From Faecalibacterium longum CLA-AA-H243 (GTDB taxonomy: Bacteria; Bacillota; Clostridia; Oscillospirales; Ruminococcaceae): a stretch of DNA of 64,000 nt. This document shows positions 26,108 to 34,016 of the stretch, piece after piece. A program made the position numbers and the translations under genes. Under the pieces are notes generated by a model. The model saw only the letters and a program-made list of their open reading frames with translations. It ran no database searches and was not told the origin of the DNA. Positions within the stretch are counted from its first letter, which is position 1; every line of letters begins with the position of its first letter. The stretch spans positions 1 through 64,000 of the forward strand of contig NZ_JAJEQG010000012.1 in the NCBI RefSeq assembly GCF_020687245.1. The letters run 5' to 3'.

Positions 26108-26965
26108 TCACAGAGCGCCGCCCCGGCGCTTGCGGGCCAGTGCCTCGATGCGCGCGATCTGGTCGTCCTCGGTGACGCAGGCACCCACCGGGTGGGGTTT
26201 GCCGTGGTTCGCGCCGTGGAAGTCGCTGCCGCCGGTGACGATGAGGTCATGCTTCTTGCAGAGCTCAGCGCACTCGGCCATATCCTCGGGGCTGTTGCGG
26301 GGATGATGCACCTCGATGCCGTCGATGGCCCCTTCAGCCACCAGCTCCCGCAGCAGAGGCATACTCTTGTACACCGTCGGGTGGGCGAACACCACCACGG
26401 CCCCAGCGGCCTTTGCCGTGGCCAGCACCTCCCGCACCGGAGGGTAAGTGGGGGAGTGGAGGCACTTGCCCCGCGGCTCCCAGCCGAACAACTCGTGATA
26501 AAGCCCGGTGTAGATGCCGTCGCACAGACCCAGCTGCTGCAGCGCCTGCATGATGCCGCTCTTAAAGAGGACGCCGCTGTCCTGCGCATATTCCAGTGCC
26601 TGCTCGGTGCGGAACTGGGGGTATAGCGCCTCGATCTCCCGGCAGCTCTGCAGAGCGCACTCGTTGCGGCGCTGGCGCATGATGTCGCAGTGCCGGCGCA
26701 GGGCAGGGCAGTCGAGGTCGGGCCAGAAGGTCAGCAGATGGACGCGGTGGCTGCGCTCGAAGTCGTAGCCGGTGAGCTCGGCGGCGGGGATGAGCCGCAC
26801 GCCGTCCTGCACCGGGTGGTCGTAGGCGTACTGGGCGCTGAGGGTGGTGTCGTGGTCAGAAAGAGCCAGAGCGCTCAGCCCCAGCCGCGCTGCCATCAGG
26901 GGCAGGCGGTGGATGGGAACAGAGCCGTCAGAACAGGTGGAATGAGTATGAAGGTCGCCAGCCAT
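26108..26965 (-). CDS. PHP-domain phosphoesterase
   Basis: A 285-residue PHP protein, likely a nucleoside 3',5'-bisphosphate phosphatase or oligoribonuclease-type enzyme. The metal-binding motifs are visible in order: DLHTHSTCSDG at the N terminus, SDHDTT near residue 38, FAHPTVY in the middle and GSDFHG near the end. Length and motif order match the RNase AM/YciV-like group. A TACACT -10 with TGG extension precedes it near 27005. Confidence 0.88.
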   Translation of the reverse strand: MAGDLHTHSTCSDGSVPIHRLPLMAARLGLSALALSDHDTTLSAQYAYDHPVQDGVRLIPAAELTGYDFERSHRVHLLTFWPDLDCPALRRHCDIMRQRRNECALQSCREIEALYPQFRTEQALEYAQDSGVLFKSGIMQALQQLGLCDGIYTGLYHELFGWEPRGKCLHSPTYPPVREVLATAKAAGAVVVFAHPTVYKSMPLLRELVAEGAIDGIEVHHPRNSPEDMAECAELCKKHDLIVTGGSDFHGANHGKPHPVGACVTEDDQIARIEALARKRRGGAL

Positions 26966-27039
26966 AAGTTACTTTCCCTCGATTTTTACAGATTTCTGTG
27001 CCTAGTGTACCACAAAAATCATCGGGGAACAAGGGAGCC

Positions 27040-28935
27040 TTACACGGCTTTGCCGCCCACCGTGAGCGTGGAAGAACGGATGTGGTGGGTGAGAACGACT
27101 TCGGTATCCTCGCCGCCCATGGCCAGCAGCTTATCCACCGAGAGGGTGGTGGAGCAGAGGATGGTCTGGAAGGTGATGGTGTCGATGCCCTCAGCCCGCA
27201 GCTGACGCAGGGTGGCCAGCGAGGCCCGGAGGGAGGCCGTGAACCGCCCGACGCGGATAGAGAGGACGTTGTTGCCCCGGATGCTCGTGTAGGAGATGCG
27301 CTGGCCGTCCTTGTCGGTGACGACGAGGCCCGGGAAGACCGACTCCTGCACAGAGGCGTCCGCAGAGCTGCCGCCGGAAGAGGAGGGAACCGCAGGGACA
27401 GGGTCGGTGGGGAGGGTGATGTCGTTGCCCTCAGGGTCGTAGCGGGTGATGGAGCTGCCCTCAGCAAGGCCGGAGAACTCCTGCTCGATGCCGTTAGCGC
27501 CGATGGCCACGTTGTCTTTTCCGGCGGTGGCCGTAATGGTCACTTTGCCCTCGAGGGTGATGTCGGCATCTGCATTGCTTTCGCAGCCAGCACCGATGCC
27601 GGCGCCGCCAATAACGATTTTTTCCCCTTCATCTGTACCGCCGCCGACCGCATTGATGGTGGGACTGCCGTTCTCATTGCTCTTGATGGTGATTTGATTG
27701 CCATTGTTATCGCTGTTGTTTTCAGCGCCAGCACCGCCGCCTATGGCCGCGCCGCCTGCGCCTCCGGTAGCGTTGACCTTGGTGTTGCCCTCGATGGTCA
27801 CATTGCTGAGACCATAAATACCACCGCCGATGCCTGCGCCATAAGCGCCGCCCTGCACATTGTCGATTTTGGCATTATCCTTGATGACCACGTTGCCGTT
27901 GCCGATTTTATCGGGGGAACTAAATGCGCCGCCGCCGATGCCTGCCGCACCGTAGCCGCCGGTCGCATTCTCGATTTTTGCATTGCCGGAGATGGTCACA
28001 TTGCCATCGCTGCCATTGCCGCCGCCAATGCCTGCACCGTACTTCGTGCTAGATGCATTTTTAATAACAGCGTCGCCGGTTATCGTAACGGTCGCACCGT
28101 TATAATAACCACCGCCGATGCCCGCAGCGCCATCACTGCCTGCGGCAGTGATGGTGCCGCCGCTGATGGTCACATTGCCGCTGCCGTTGCAGCCGCCGCC
28201 GATGCCAGCGCCTAAATAACCGCCGGTTGCATTGATCTCGCCGCCGGTGATCTCTACCGTGCCGGTGCCGTAGGAACCACTGCCAATGCCTGCGCCCCAA
28301 TCGTCACTGGTGGCCGTGATATTGCCGCCAGTGATTTTCACCTGAGCGTCATTGCTGCCAGCGCTGCCGATGCCAGCGCCTTTGAATCCACCGGCAGCCT
28401 CCAGACTGCCGTTATTATCTTTGTCCTGAATGGTCAGTTCGCCGCTGGTGTCAGTCTTGTTGTGCTCCAACCCGGCATGGCCAGCGCCGCTCTTCAGCTC
28501 GTTGTCGCCATCCAGCTCAATGGTGGTGTCACCTTTGCCGGTAACACTCACAGCGGCTTCGCTCCCGCTGCTGGCGTCGATGTTCACATCCTTGAGTGTG
28601 ACCTCAACCTTATCGTCCTTATCTTTGGCGTCGATGGTCACGGTGTGGGAAGAAGCGCCTTCCTCACGATTTGTGATGATGGTGTCCGGGTCATTTTTGG
28701 TGGTATTCTCGTTCTGGGTGACATTGTTGCCGCTCTCGCCCGCCGAAATCGTAATGTCACCATCTTCGATGTACCATGTCCCTGCAAAGGCCGGGGCGGT
28801 AAGGGTGGTGAGCATTGCGGCGGTCAGGACAAGCGCCGCTGCCCGCTGAGAGGCCGGACGGGGTGAATTGTTACCCCCCCCCGTATTAAGAGGCCGACCC
28901 AGAACACGCATGGCAAGCTTACGATAAGAGAGCAT
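27040..28935 (-). CDS. Secreted protein with GAGIGGG repeats (adhesin-like)
   Basis: A 631-residue secreted protein. A signal peptide ends near the AFA-GTWYIEDGDI cleavage region. The middle, about residues 150-480, is built of 20 or so repeats of the form GNVTISGG...A...G(A)AGIGGG, which should stack as a parallel beta helix or a carbohydrate-binding solenoid. The last 100 residues (VTDKDGQRISYTS onward) form a separate C-terminal domain. No LPXTG or membrane anchor is seen. Start chosen at 28935, behind AAGGAGG. A run of nine G in the coding strand (28874-28882) lies just before the signal-peptide hydrophobic core. Confidence 0.8.
   Translation of the reverse strand: MLSYRKLAMRVLGRPLNTGGGNNSPRPASQRAAALVLTAAMLTTLTAPAFAGTWYIEDGDITISAGESGNNVTQNENTTKNDPDTIITNREEGASSHTVTIDAKDKDDKVEVTLKDVNIDASSGSEAAVSVTGKGDTTIELDGDNELKSGAGHAGLEHNKTDTSGELTIQDKDNNGSLEAAGGFKGAGIGSAGSNDAQVKITGGNITATSDDWGAGIGSGSYGTGTVEITGGEINATGGYLGAGIGGGCNGSGNVTISGGTITAAGSDGAAGIGGGYYNGATVTITGDAVIKNASSTKYGAGIGGGNGSDGNVTISGNAKIENATGGYGAAGIGGGAFSSPDKIGNGNVVIKDNAKIDNVQGGAYGAGIGGGIYGLSNVTIEGNTKVNATGGAGGAAIGGGAGAENNSDNNGNQITIKSNENGSPTINAVGGGTDEGEKIVIGGAGIGAGCESNADADITLEGKVTITATAGKDNVAIGANGIEQEFSGLAEGSSITRYDPEGNDITLPTDPVPAVPSSSGGSSADASVQESVFPGLVVTDKDGQRISYTSIRGNNVLSIRVGRFTASLRASLATLRQLRAEGIDTITFQTILCSTTLSVDKLLAMGGEDTEVVLTHHIRSSTLTVGGKAV
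28874..28882. repeat. C9/G9 homopolymer inside the signal region
   Basis: Nine consecutive C on the plus strand (G in the gene) within codons 18-21 of the adhesin-like gene. Slippage by one base would shift the frame before the mature protein, so this may switch expression. Confidence 0.6.
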
Positions 28936-28985
28936 ACAAAAACCTCCTTTGGATGTTGAAAAAATATGGACTTTCGATTGATACA

Positions 28986-29013
28986 ATTATAGCACTTCTG
29001 GGGAAGTGAGCAA
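28986..29013 (-). promoter_or_regulatory. Promoter of the GAGIGGG-repeat gene
   Basis: Minus strand TTGCTC (29008-29013), a 16-base spacer and TATAAT (28986-28991). Confidence 0.5.
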
Positions 29014-29078
29014 GCAAACCTGCGTGAAATGCTGCTTTTCGTGCGTGAATGACAAAAAAACTATGAAAAACGCCGGGT

Positions 29079-29108
29079 TTTGCTTTTCTGCACATGGCAT
29101 GGTATACT
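29079..29108 (+). promoter_or_regulatory. Promoter of the dehydrogenase pair
   Basis: Extended -10 TGGTATACT ending at 29108, with TTGCTT at 29079-29084 as a weak -35. Confidence 0.55.
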
Positions 29109-29156
29109 GGAAAAGAAAAATCCGCCAACCCGGCGGGAAAAAGGAGAAACGGAAAC

Positions 29157-29957
29157 ATGAAAACGAAATTTGGCATCGTGGGCTGTGGTTTCCTCGGCAA
29201 TATCGTGGCCGATGCGTGGAAGAAGGGCCTGCTGGAAGACTACGAGCTGGTGGGTGTCACCAGCCGCACCTTCGCTTCGGCAGAGAAGACGGCGGCAAGC
29301 GTGGGTTGTGCGGCCTGCGCGGACGTGGACGCTCTGCTGGCGCTGGAGCCGGAGTACATCGTGGAAGCCGCTTCGGTGGAAGCGGTGCGCGCAATGGCCG
29401 TTCCGGTGCTGCGCAGGGGCGTGAACCTCGTGGTGCTGTCCATCGGTGCATTCGCCGACCTCGCGTTTTATGAAGAGGTCAAGCAGGCGGCCCTGGAGGG
29501 CGGCGCAAAGGTGCATCTTGCCAGCGGCGCCATCGGCGGCTTCGATGTGCTGCAGACCGTCACCCTCATGGCTGAGGCCCTGAAGCTGGACGAGAAGGCC
29601 GGCATCGAGACCCACACCGGTGCGAAGGGCTTCCGCAACACCCCTGTCTGGGCCGATCATCTGCTGACCGACACCGAGAAGACTACCGTCTTCACCGGCA
29701 GCGCCAAGGAAGCCATCGCAACCTTCCCGCGCCGGGTCAACGTCGCTGTGGCCACCTCGCTGGCCACCACCGGCCCCGACATCACCGGCGTGACCATGCA
29801 CTCCGTACCCGGTTGGGTGGGCGACGACCACTGCATCACTGCCGAGATCGAGGGCGTGAAGGCCGTGGTAGACATCTGCTCGTCCACCAGCGCCATCGCC
29901 GGTTGGAGCGCCGTGGCGCTTCTGCGCAACCTCGCCTCGCCGGTCTGCTTCTATTAA
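29157..29957 (+). CDS. Aspartate dehydrogenase-like oxidoreductase
   Basis: A 266-residue NAD(P)-binding protein of the aspartate dehydrogenase (DUF108/NadX) type, which interconverts L-aspartate with iminoaspartate or oxaloacetate plus ammonia. The Rossmann motif KFGIVGCGFLGN is at residue 4; SGAIGGFDVLQ and KGFRNTPVW are family blocks in the catalytic half. ATG 29157 follows AAAGGAG. It is followed after 15 bases by a D-2-hydroxyacid dehydrogenase gene. No other NAD-biosynthesis gene is near, so a role in amino acid degradation is as likely as one in NAD synthesis. Confidence 0.8.
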   Translation: MKTKFGIVGCGFLGNIVADAWKKGLLEDYELVGVTSRTFASAEKTAASVGCAACADVDALLALEPEYIVEAASVEAVRAMAVPVLRRGVNLVVLSIGAFADLAFYEEVKQAALEGGAKVHLASGAIGGFDVLQTVTLMAEALKLDEKAGIETHTGAKGFRNTPVWADHLLTDTEKTTVFTGSAKEAIATFPRRVNVAVATSLATTGPDITGVTMHSVPGWVGDDHCITAEIEGVKAVVDICSSTSAIAGWSAVALLRNLASPVCFY

Positions 29958-29972
29958 AAAGGAGGGAGTCTC

Positions 29973-30869
29973 ATGTTCAAGAAACTGGTAGCCATCGAGC
30001 CGGTCAGCCTCATCCCCACAGCAGAGGAAGCGCTGCATCAGTACGCCGAACAGGTCGAGCTTTACCGCGATATTCCTGCCGACGACGAAGAGATCGTTCG
30101 CCGCATCGGAGACGCTGACGCGGCGCTGTTGAGCTATACCTCCCGCATGGGCAAAAACGTCATCGAGCGCTGCCCGAACCTGCGCTACATCGGGATGTGC
30201 TGCAGCCTCTACTCGGAGGAAAGCGCCAATGTGGACATCGCCTTTGCCCGGGAAAAGGGCATCAAGGTGCTGGGCATCCGGGACTACGGCGACCGCGGCG
30301 TGGTGGAGTACGTCCTCCACGAGCTGACCGGCCTGCTCCACGGCTTCGGGATGCCGATGCTCCGCGACGAGCCCGTGGAAATTTACGGCCTCAAGGTGGG
30401 TATCGTGGGTCTGGGCGTTTCGGGCCGGATGATCGCCGATGCACTGACCTTCCTCGGCGCGGACATCTCCTACTACAGCCGCAGCCATAAGCCTGACGCC
30501 GAGGCCGCAGGCATGAAGTATAAGCCGTTGGACGCTCTGCTCCGGGAGAGCGAAGTGGTCTTTACCTGTTTGAACAAGAATGTTCTACTCCTGGGCGAGC
30601 CGGAGTTTGAGGCGCTGGGGGAGGGAAAAGTCCTTTTCAATACCTCCATCGGCCCCGGCTTTGACTCCGCCGCGCTGGAAAAGTGGCTGGATAAGCCCGG
30701 CACCCACTTCTTCTGTGATACCTACGCCGCCGCAGGCCCCGTCAGTGAGGGCTTTTTCCAGCGGCCCAATGTCCACAGCCCGGGTGTCTCGGCAGGCCGC
30801 ACCAGGCAGGCTTTCGTTCTACTGAGCAAGAAGGTGCTGGCAAACATCGAGACGGCGCTGGGAGAATAA
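29973..30869 (+). CDS. D-isomer-specific 2-hydroxyacid dehydrogenase family protein
   Basis: A 298-residue NAD-dependent dehydrogenase. The cofactor motif VGIVGLGVSGRMIADAL lies near residue 138 and the catalytic-domain region GEGKVLFNTSIGPGFD near 215. The usual active-site histidine motif near the end reads GRTRQAF rather than a clear HxAG, so catalytic competence is uncertain. It forms a unit with the aspartate dehydrogenase-like gene (15-base gap, AAGGAGG site), suggesting linked steps on an amino/keto/hydroxy acid. Substrate unknown. Confidence 0.8.
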   Translation: MFKKLVAIEPVSLIPTAEEALHQYAEQVELYRDIPADDEEIVRRIGDADAALLSYTSRMGKNVIERCPNLRYIGMCCSLYSEESANVDIAFAREKGIKVLGIRDYGDRGVVEYVLHELTGLLHGFGMPMLRDEPVEIYGLKVGIVGLGVSGRMIADALTFLGADISYYSRSHKPDAEAAGMKYKPLDALLRESEVVFTCLNKNVLLLGEPEFEALGEGKVLFNTSIGPGFDSAALEKWLDKPGTHFFCDTYAAAGPVSEGFFQRPNVHSPGVSAGRTRQAFVLLSKKVLANIETALGE

Positions 30870-31157
30870 GCTATAACTTTTGAAAAGCCGCTGCATGGGA
30901 GACTGTGCGGCGGCAGACGACAACCCTATGAAGCTCATGAGCATTGCCATGAAGCCCCTGTGCTCTCCGCCGTTCCCTCTGGACTATATTGAGGAAATGA
31001 CCGCCTTGATGGGCGGCGATGGACGGATGCGGTAAGCCGCAGCCAAAAACGAAAAGGTCGCTGTGCCGGAGAAGTGCTCTGCGGCACAGATGGAAAACTG
31101 GAAGAAACTGTGCCGGAGAAGGTATGAAAAAGTACAAAGATAGGGGAGAGTGCTTCG
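30870..31157 (+). other. Gap with a possible gene remnant
   Basis: 288 bases without a convincing gene. A short frame at 30895-31035 (46 residues, MGDCAAADDNPMKLM at its start) reads like coding sequence in composition but has no ribosome binding site and matches nothing I know; it may be the tail of a deleted gene. A GGTATGAAAAAG segment near 31120 precedes the next gene. Confidence 0.3.
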
Positions 31158-31898
31158 ATGGACTATATCAGAGTTACCAAAGAAAACATCGACAGGGAAC
31201 ACATCTGTTGTGCCATGTCCGGCAAACAGAGCCTTGCCAAAAAAGAATGGCTCAAGCAGCGCTTTGAGGAGGGACTTGTTTTTTACCGCAGTGCAGAGCG
31301 CGGCAAATGCTTTATCGAGTACATCCCGGCAGAAAACGCATGGGTACCCATTGATGCCGCAGGCTGGCTTTATATCAACTGTCTGTGGGTCTCCGGTTCT
31401 TTGAAAGGTCACGGCTATTCCAGCGATCTGCTGGAAGAATGCCTTCGGGATGCCAAGGCGCAGGGCAAAAACGGCGTTTGCATTCTGTGTGCCGAGGGAC
31501 GCAAACGGGAATTTCTCGCCGACTCCAAGTTTTTGACCCATAAGGGATTCAAGGTCTCAGACATCTCCGATTGCGGCATCAACCTCATGTATCTGCCCCT
31601 TGCAGAGAATGCCCCGCCGCCAAAATTCAAGGACTGTGCCAAGCATCCCAAGGTGGAGGAAAACGGCTTTGTCCTCTACTATACCGACCAGTGCCCCTAC
31701 ACCTATTATTGGGTGCCAAAGGTGCAGGAGACTGCAAAGGAACATGGGATCCCGTTCAAAGCCGTTCACATCACCGAAAAAGAGACGGCCCAGAATGTGC
31801 CTGCACCTGTCACAACATACGCGCTGTTCCGGGATGGGAAGTTTGTGACCCAGAGCATCCAGTCGGACAAGAAATTTTTGAAATTAGCGGCAGAATAA
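31158..31898 (+). CDS. GNAT-type N-acetyltransferase with YoaP domain
   Basis: A 246-residue protein. The first 150 residues form a GNAT fold with the acetyl-CoA loop region VSGSLKGHGYSSDLLEE (about residues 79-95). The C-terminal 90 residues (GFVLYYTDQCPYTYYWVPK onward) are the YoaP domain, a thioredoxin-like extension with CPY in place of a CxxC pair. The family acetylates small molecules or peptides, but no substrate is established for this arrangement. Less GC-rich than its left neighbours. Confidence 0.8.
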   Translation: MDYIRVTKENIDREHICCAMSGKQSLAKKEWLKQRFEEGLVFYRSAERGKCFIEYIPAENAWVPIDAAGWLYINCLWVSGSLKGHGYSSDLLEECLRDAKAQGKNGVCILCAEGRKREFLADSKFLTHKGFKVSDISDCGINLMYLPLAENAPPPKFKDCAKHPKVEENGFVLYYTDQCPYTYYWVPKVQETAKEHGIPFKAVHITEKETAQNVPAPVTTYALFRDGKFVTQSIQSDKKFLKLAAE

Positions 31899-31980
31899 TT
31901 GAATCAGGCCAGACGTCAGACGCTCAGACGCAGTGAAGCCCATAGAATTGGGGTGCGCTGCGTTTTTTGGAGGATTTTAT

Positions 31981-32679
31981 ATGGAAGAAATTGTTGTATA
32001 TGTTCACGGAAAGGGCGGTTCGGCACAAGAGGCCGAGCATTATAAAGCCCTATTCCCTAATTGTGAGGTAATTGGTTTCGACTACCACGCACAATCTCCA
32101 TGGGAAGCCACGGAGGAATTTTCCGGATTTTTTACGGCAGTGCGGAAACACTGCAGGAAGCTCACACTGGTGGCAAATAGCATTGGTGCGTTTTTATCTT
32201 TGTCCTCGTTGAATGAGAAATTGGTGGATGCCGCTTATTTTATTTCTCCAGTAGTCGATATGGAGCAACTGATTTGCAACATGATGCAATGGGCTGACGT
32301 CTCCGAAGCAGAACTTGCAGAGAAACTGGAAATTTCCACAACATTTGGAGAAACGCTGTCGTGGAAATATCTCTGCTATGTCCGAGAGCATCCGGTTTCA
32401 TGGAAAATCCCTACCCGCATCTTGTATGGGGAAAAGGATGCTCTGACCTCCATGGAAACCATAAAAGCCTTTGCGGAAAAGAACAACGCAGAGCTGACCG
32501 TTATGCCGGGCGGAGAGCATTGGTTTCATACGAAAGAGCAGATGCAATTTTTAGATAACTGGATAAAGAATAGGAGACCCTGCAATGAAACAGAAAATAA
32601 GGACGGCTTCGCTTCTCCTGCTTATAGTTCTGGGAACCGGGCTGGTGCTGATGGCTTGCAGCACCAAAAGTCTTGCTGA
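31981..32679 (+). CDS. Alpha/beta hydrolase
   Basis: A 232-residue serine hydrolase of the alpha/beta fold. The oxyanion region VYVHGKGGSAQE is near residue 7, the nucleophile Ser is in VANSIGAF near residue 70 (a relaxed form of GxSxG), Asp in YGEKDALT near 165 and His in GGEHWFHT near 185. The start at 31981 lies 8 bases behind GGAGG. The last 35 or so residues after DNWIKNRR overlap the next gene and are of low quality, so the native protein may have been shorter and its stop lost. Substrate unknown. Confidence 0.7.
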   Translation: MEEIVVYVHGKGGSAQEAEHYKALFPNCEVIGFDYHAQSPWEATEEFSGFFTAVRKHCRKLTLVANSIGAFLSLSSLNEKLVDAAYFISPVVDMEQLICNMMQWADVSEAELAEKLEISTTFGETLSWKYLCYVREHPVSWKIPTRILYGEKDALTSMETIKAFAEKNNAELTVMPGGEHWFHTKEQMQFLDNWIKNRRPCNETENKDGFASPAYSSGNRAGADGLQHQKSC

Positions 32680-32839
32680 CAGCAGCACAGGAGGCTCGGA
32701 TCCTTACGGACTGAATGTTGAAAGCATGACAGGAACAGACAGCTGCCAGATGGAACTGCAGGAGAGTGAAGTGCTGCTATCCGTGCCCATCTACCTGTGG
32801 CTGCGAAAGCAAGGCGTTGCCCGTTTTTCGGCTTTGTAA
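32585..32839 (+). pseudogene. Truncated lipoprotein
   Basis: 84 residues starting with a good lipoprotein signal (MKQKIRTASLLLLIVLGTG, lipobox VLMAC near residue 25) and an AGGAGA site inside the hydrolase gene. The sequence collapses after about residue 65, where it joins recombinase-like debris. I read it as the N terminus of a lipoprotein cut off by a rearrangement. Confidence 0.55.
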
Positions 32840-32856
32840 TGGCAGCATTATAGGAG

Positions 32857-32975
32857 CTCCGATGTGCGATATTGCGCCAGCTTCCCATTATGGGAGGCTG
32901 GTATTTTTGCGCTTTTGCTGTATCAACCTACGATGGTGCAGAAATTTCCACTCAAAAGGGGCATAAAAGCGATGC
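32857..32975 (+). repeat. Recombinase-associated repeat, copy 1
   Basis: The segment GATGTGCGATATTGCGCCAG (from about 32861) with an 11-base hairpin (CCAGCTTCCCA/TGGGAGGCTGG) recurs near 55940, and the following CCTACGATGGTGCAGAAATT to GGGGCATAAAAGCGATG part recurs at 56498-56553 at the end of a serine-recombinase fragment. Copy 1 is shortened and holds no open frame. Confidence 0.75.
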
Positions 32976-33259
32976 GCTTGCCCTGCTTGCTACAATGGTG
33001 TTGGTTCTGAGAAGTTCACAGACAGTGAGCTATACAGATGCCCAAACCTAAGCTACAATTGAGATGTGCAGAGAGAACGATGCATTGCTTGAGCTGAACG
33101 CTCGTACGCGCAAACTGTTCTCCGCCATCTCCATTGCAGCGTTCGATTGACGCAGGTTGAGTTATCGGCAGATAAAAATGTTGCCGTACATTCGTGTCAC
33201 AAAGCAAGCTGAATCGGTAATGGGCATAGGCGGAACCGGCATTAAAGGAGGTCAGAAAA
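32976..33259 (+). other. Left flank of the IS110 transposase remnant
   Basis: No coding frame. IS110-family elements carry their guide (bridge) RNA in a non-coding end next to the transposase gene, so this 280-base AT/GC-mixed stretch could be the former left end. The only clear signal is TAAAGGAGG at about 33244-33252 before the transposase ATG. Confidence 0.35.
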
Positions 33260-33766
33260 ATGGAAGCTGCTGTTATTACCGCCGTCGGTATCGATGTGTC
33301 TAAGAGCAAAAGCACAGTTGCGGTACGGAGACCCGGAGGCGAAATCGTACTTCGGCCTTTCGAGGTCCACCACACGAACAGTGACTTGAAAAAGCTGGCA
33401 TCCACACTCAAAAAACTGGGAGGCGATATCCGTATTGTAATGGAACATACCAGTACGTACTGGAGACCGATCGCACTGACATTGAAGGAAGCGGGCTTTT
33501 TTGTTTCCGTTGTCAATGCGATGCTGATCCACGATTTTAGTGATAATACGATTCGAAAGCTAAAGACGGATCGAGCGGATGCTCTTAAAATCGCAAACTA
33601 TGCGCTCACCTTTTGGGATACACTACCCCCGTTCAACAATGAAGAAGAAACCAGGCTGCTTCTTAAAATGCAATCCAGAGCAAATGAGCGAATCACTGCG
33701 ACTGCAACAGCGTTGCGGAACGGTCTGATTGCACTGGCTGACCAAACATTTCCCGGGGTAGCGTAG
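33260..33766 (+). pseudogene. IS110-family transposase, N-terminal part
   Basis: 168 residues of the RuvC-like DEDD domain of an IS110-family transposase: VGIDVSKSKSTVAV at the start (first Asp), VMEHTSTYWRP (Glu) and KTDRADALKIA (DxxD). Full-length members have about 400 residues and a C-terminal Tnp20 domain with the catalytic serine, which is missing here after a TAG at 33764-33766. Not expected to transpose alone. A second, shorter copy of part of the gene lies at 36683-36772. Confidence 0.9.
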
Positions 33767-33952
33767 CCTATAAAACGTTCAATGCGGGATTTATCGATCG
33801 TAAAAATCTGTTCCAGAAGAATCATGGACGGTTCTTCAAAAGCCGGGTTGGAATCCACCAGCACATGGGTGGGCTGTTTTTTCTTCTTTGAAATACCAAA
33901 CGAACATTGCCGGCATATCCAAGATACGTTTTACCCGCCCTGCAAATTCCCT
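33767..33952. other. Junction debris downstream of the transposase remnant
   Basis: A minus-strand frame from about 33905 down to 33777 reads THVLVDSNPAFEEPSMI and continues as plausible protein, but it has no start signal and runs into the transposase fragment. It looks like the stump of a gene cut by the insertion; family not recognised. Confidence 0.3.
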
Positions 33953-33958
33953 TATAAT
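33930..33958 (+). promoter_or_regulatory. Promoter of the ThrE-type exporter
   Basis: TTTACC at 33930-33935, a 17-base spacer and a perfect TATAAT at 33953-33958. Confidence 0.65.
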
Positions 33959-34016
33959 AGCACCGCAGTCTTGAAACGGCTGCAACATTCCCATATCACA
34001 AAGGAGGCTTTCCGGT

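Noticed and set aside
27000-28900. CRISPR-like repeats in the GAGIGGG region
   Set aside because: Repeats are in frame, imperfect and of coding type; there are no constant repeats with unique spacers and no cas genes.
33260-33766. Active IS110 element
   Set aside because: The C-terminal Tnp20 domain with its catalytic serine is missing and a stop codon ends the frame at 168 residues.
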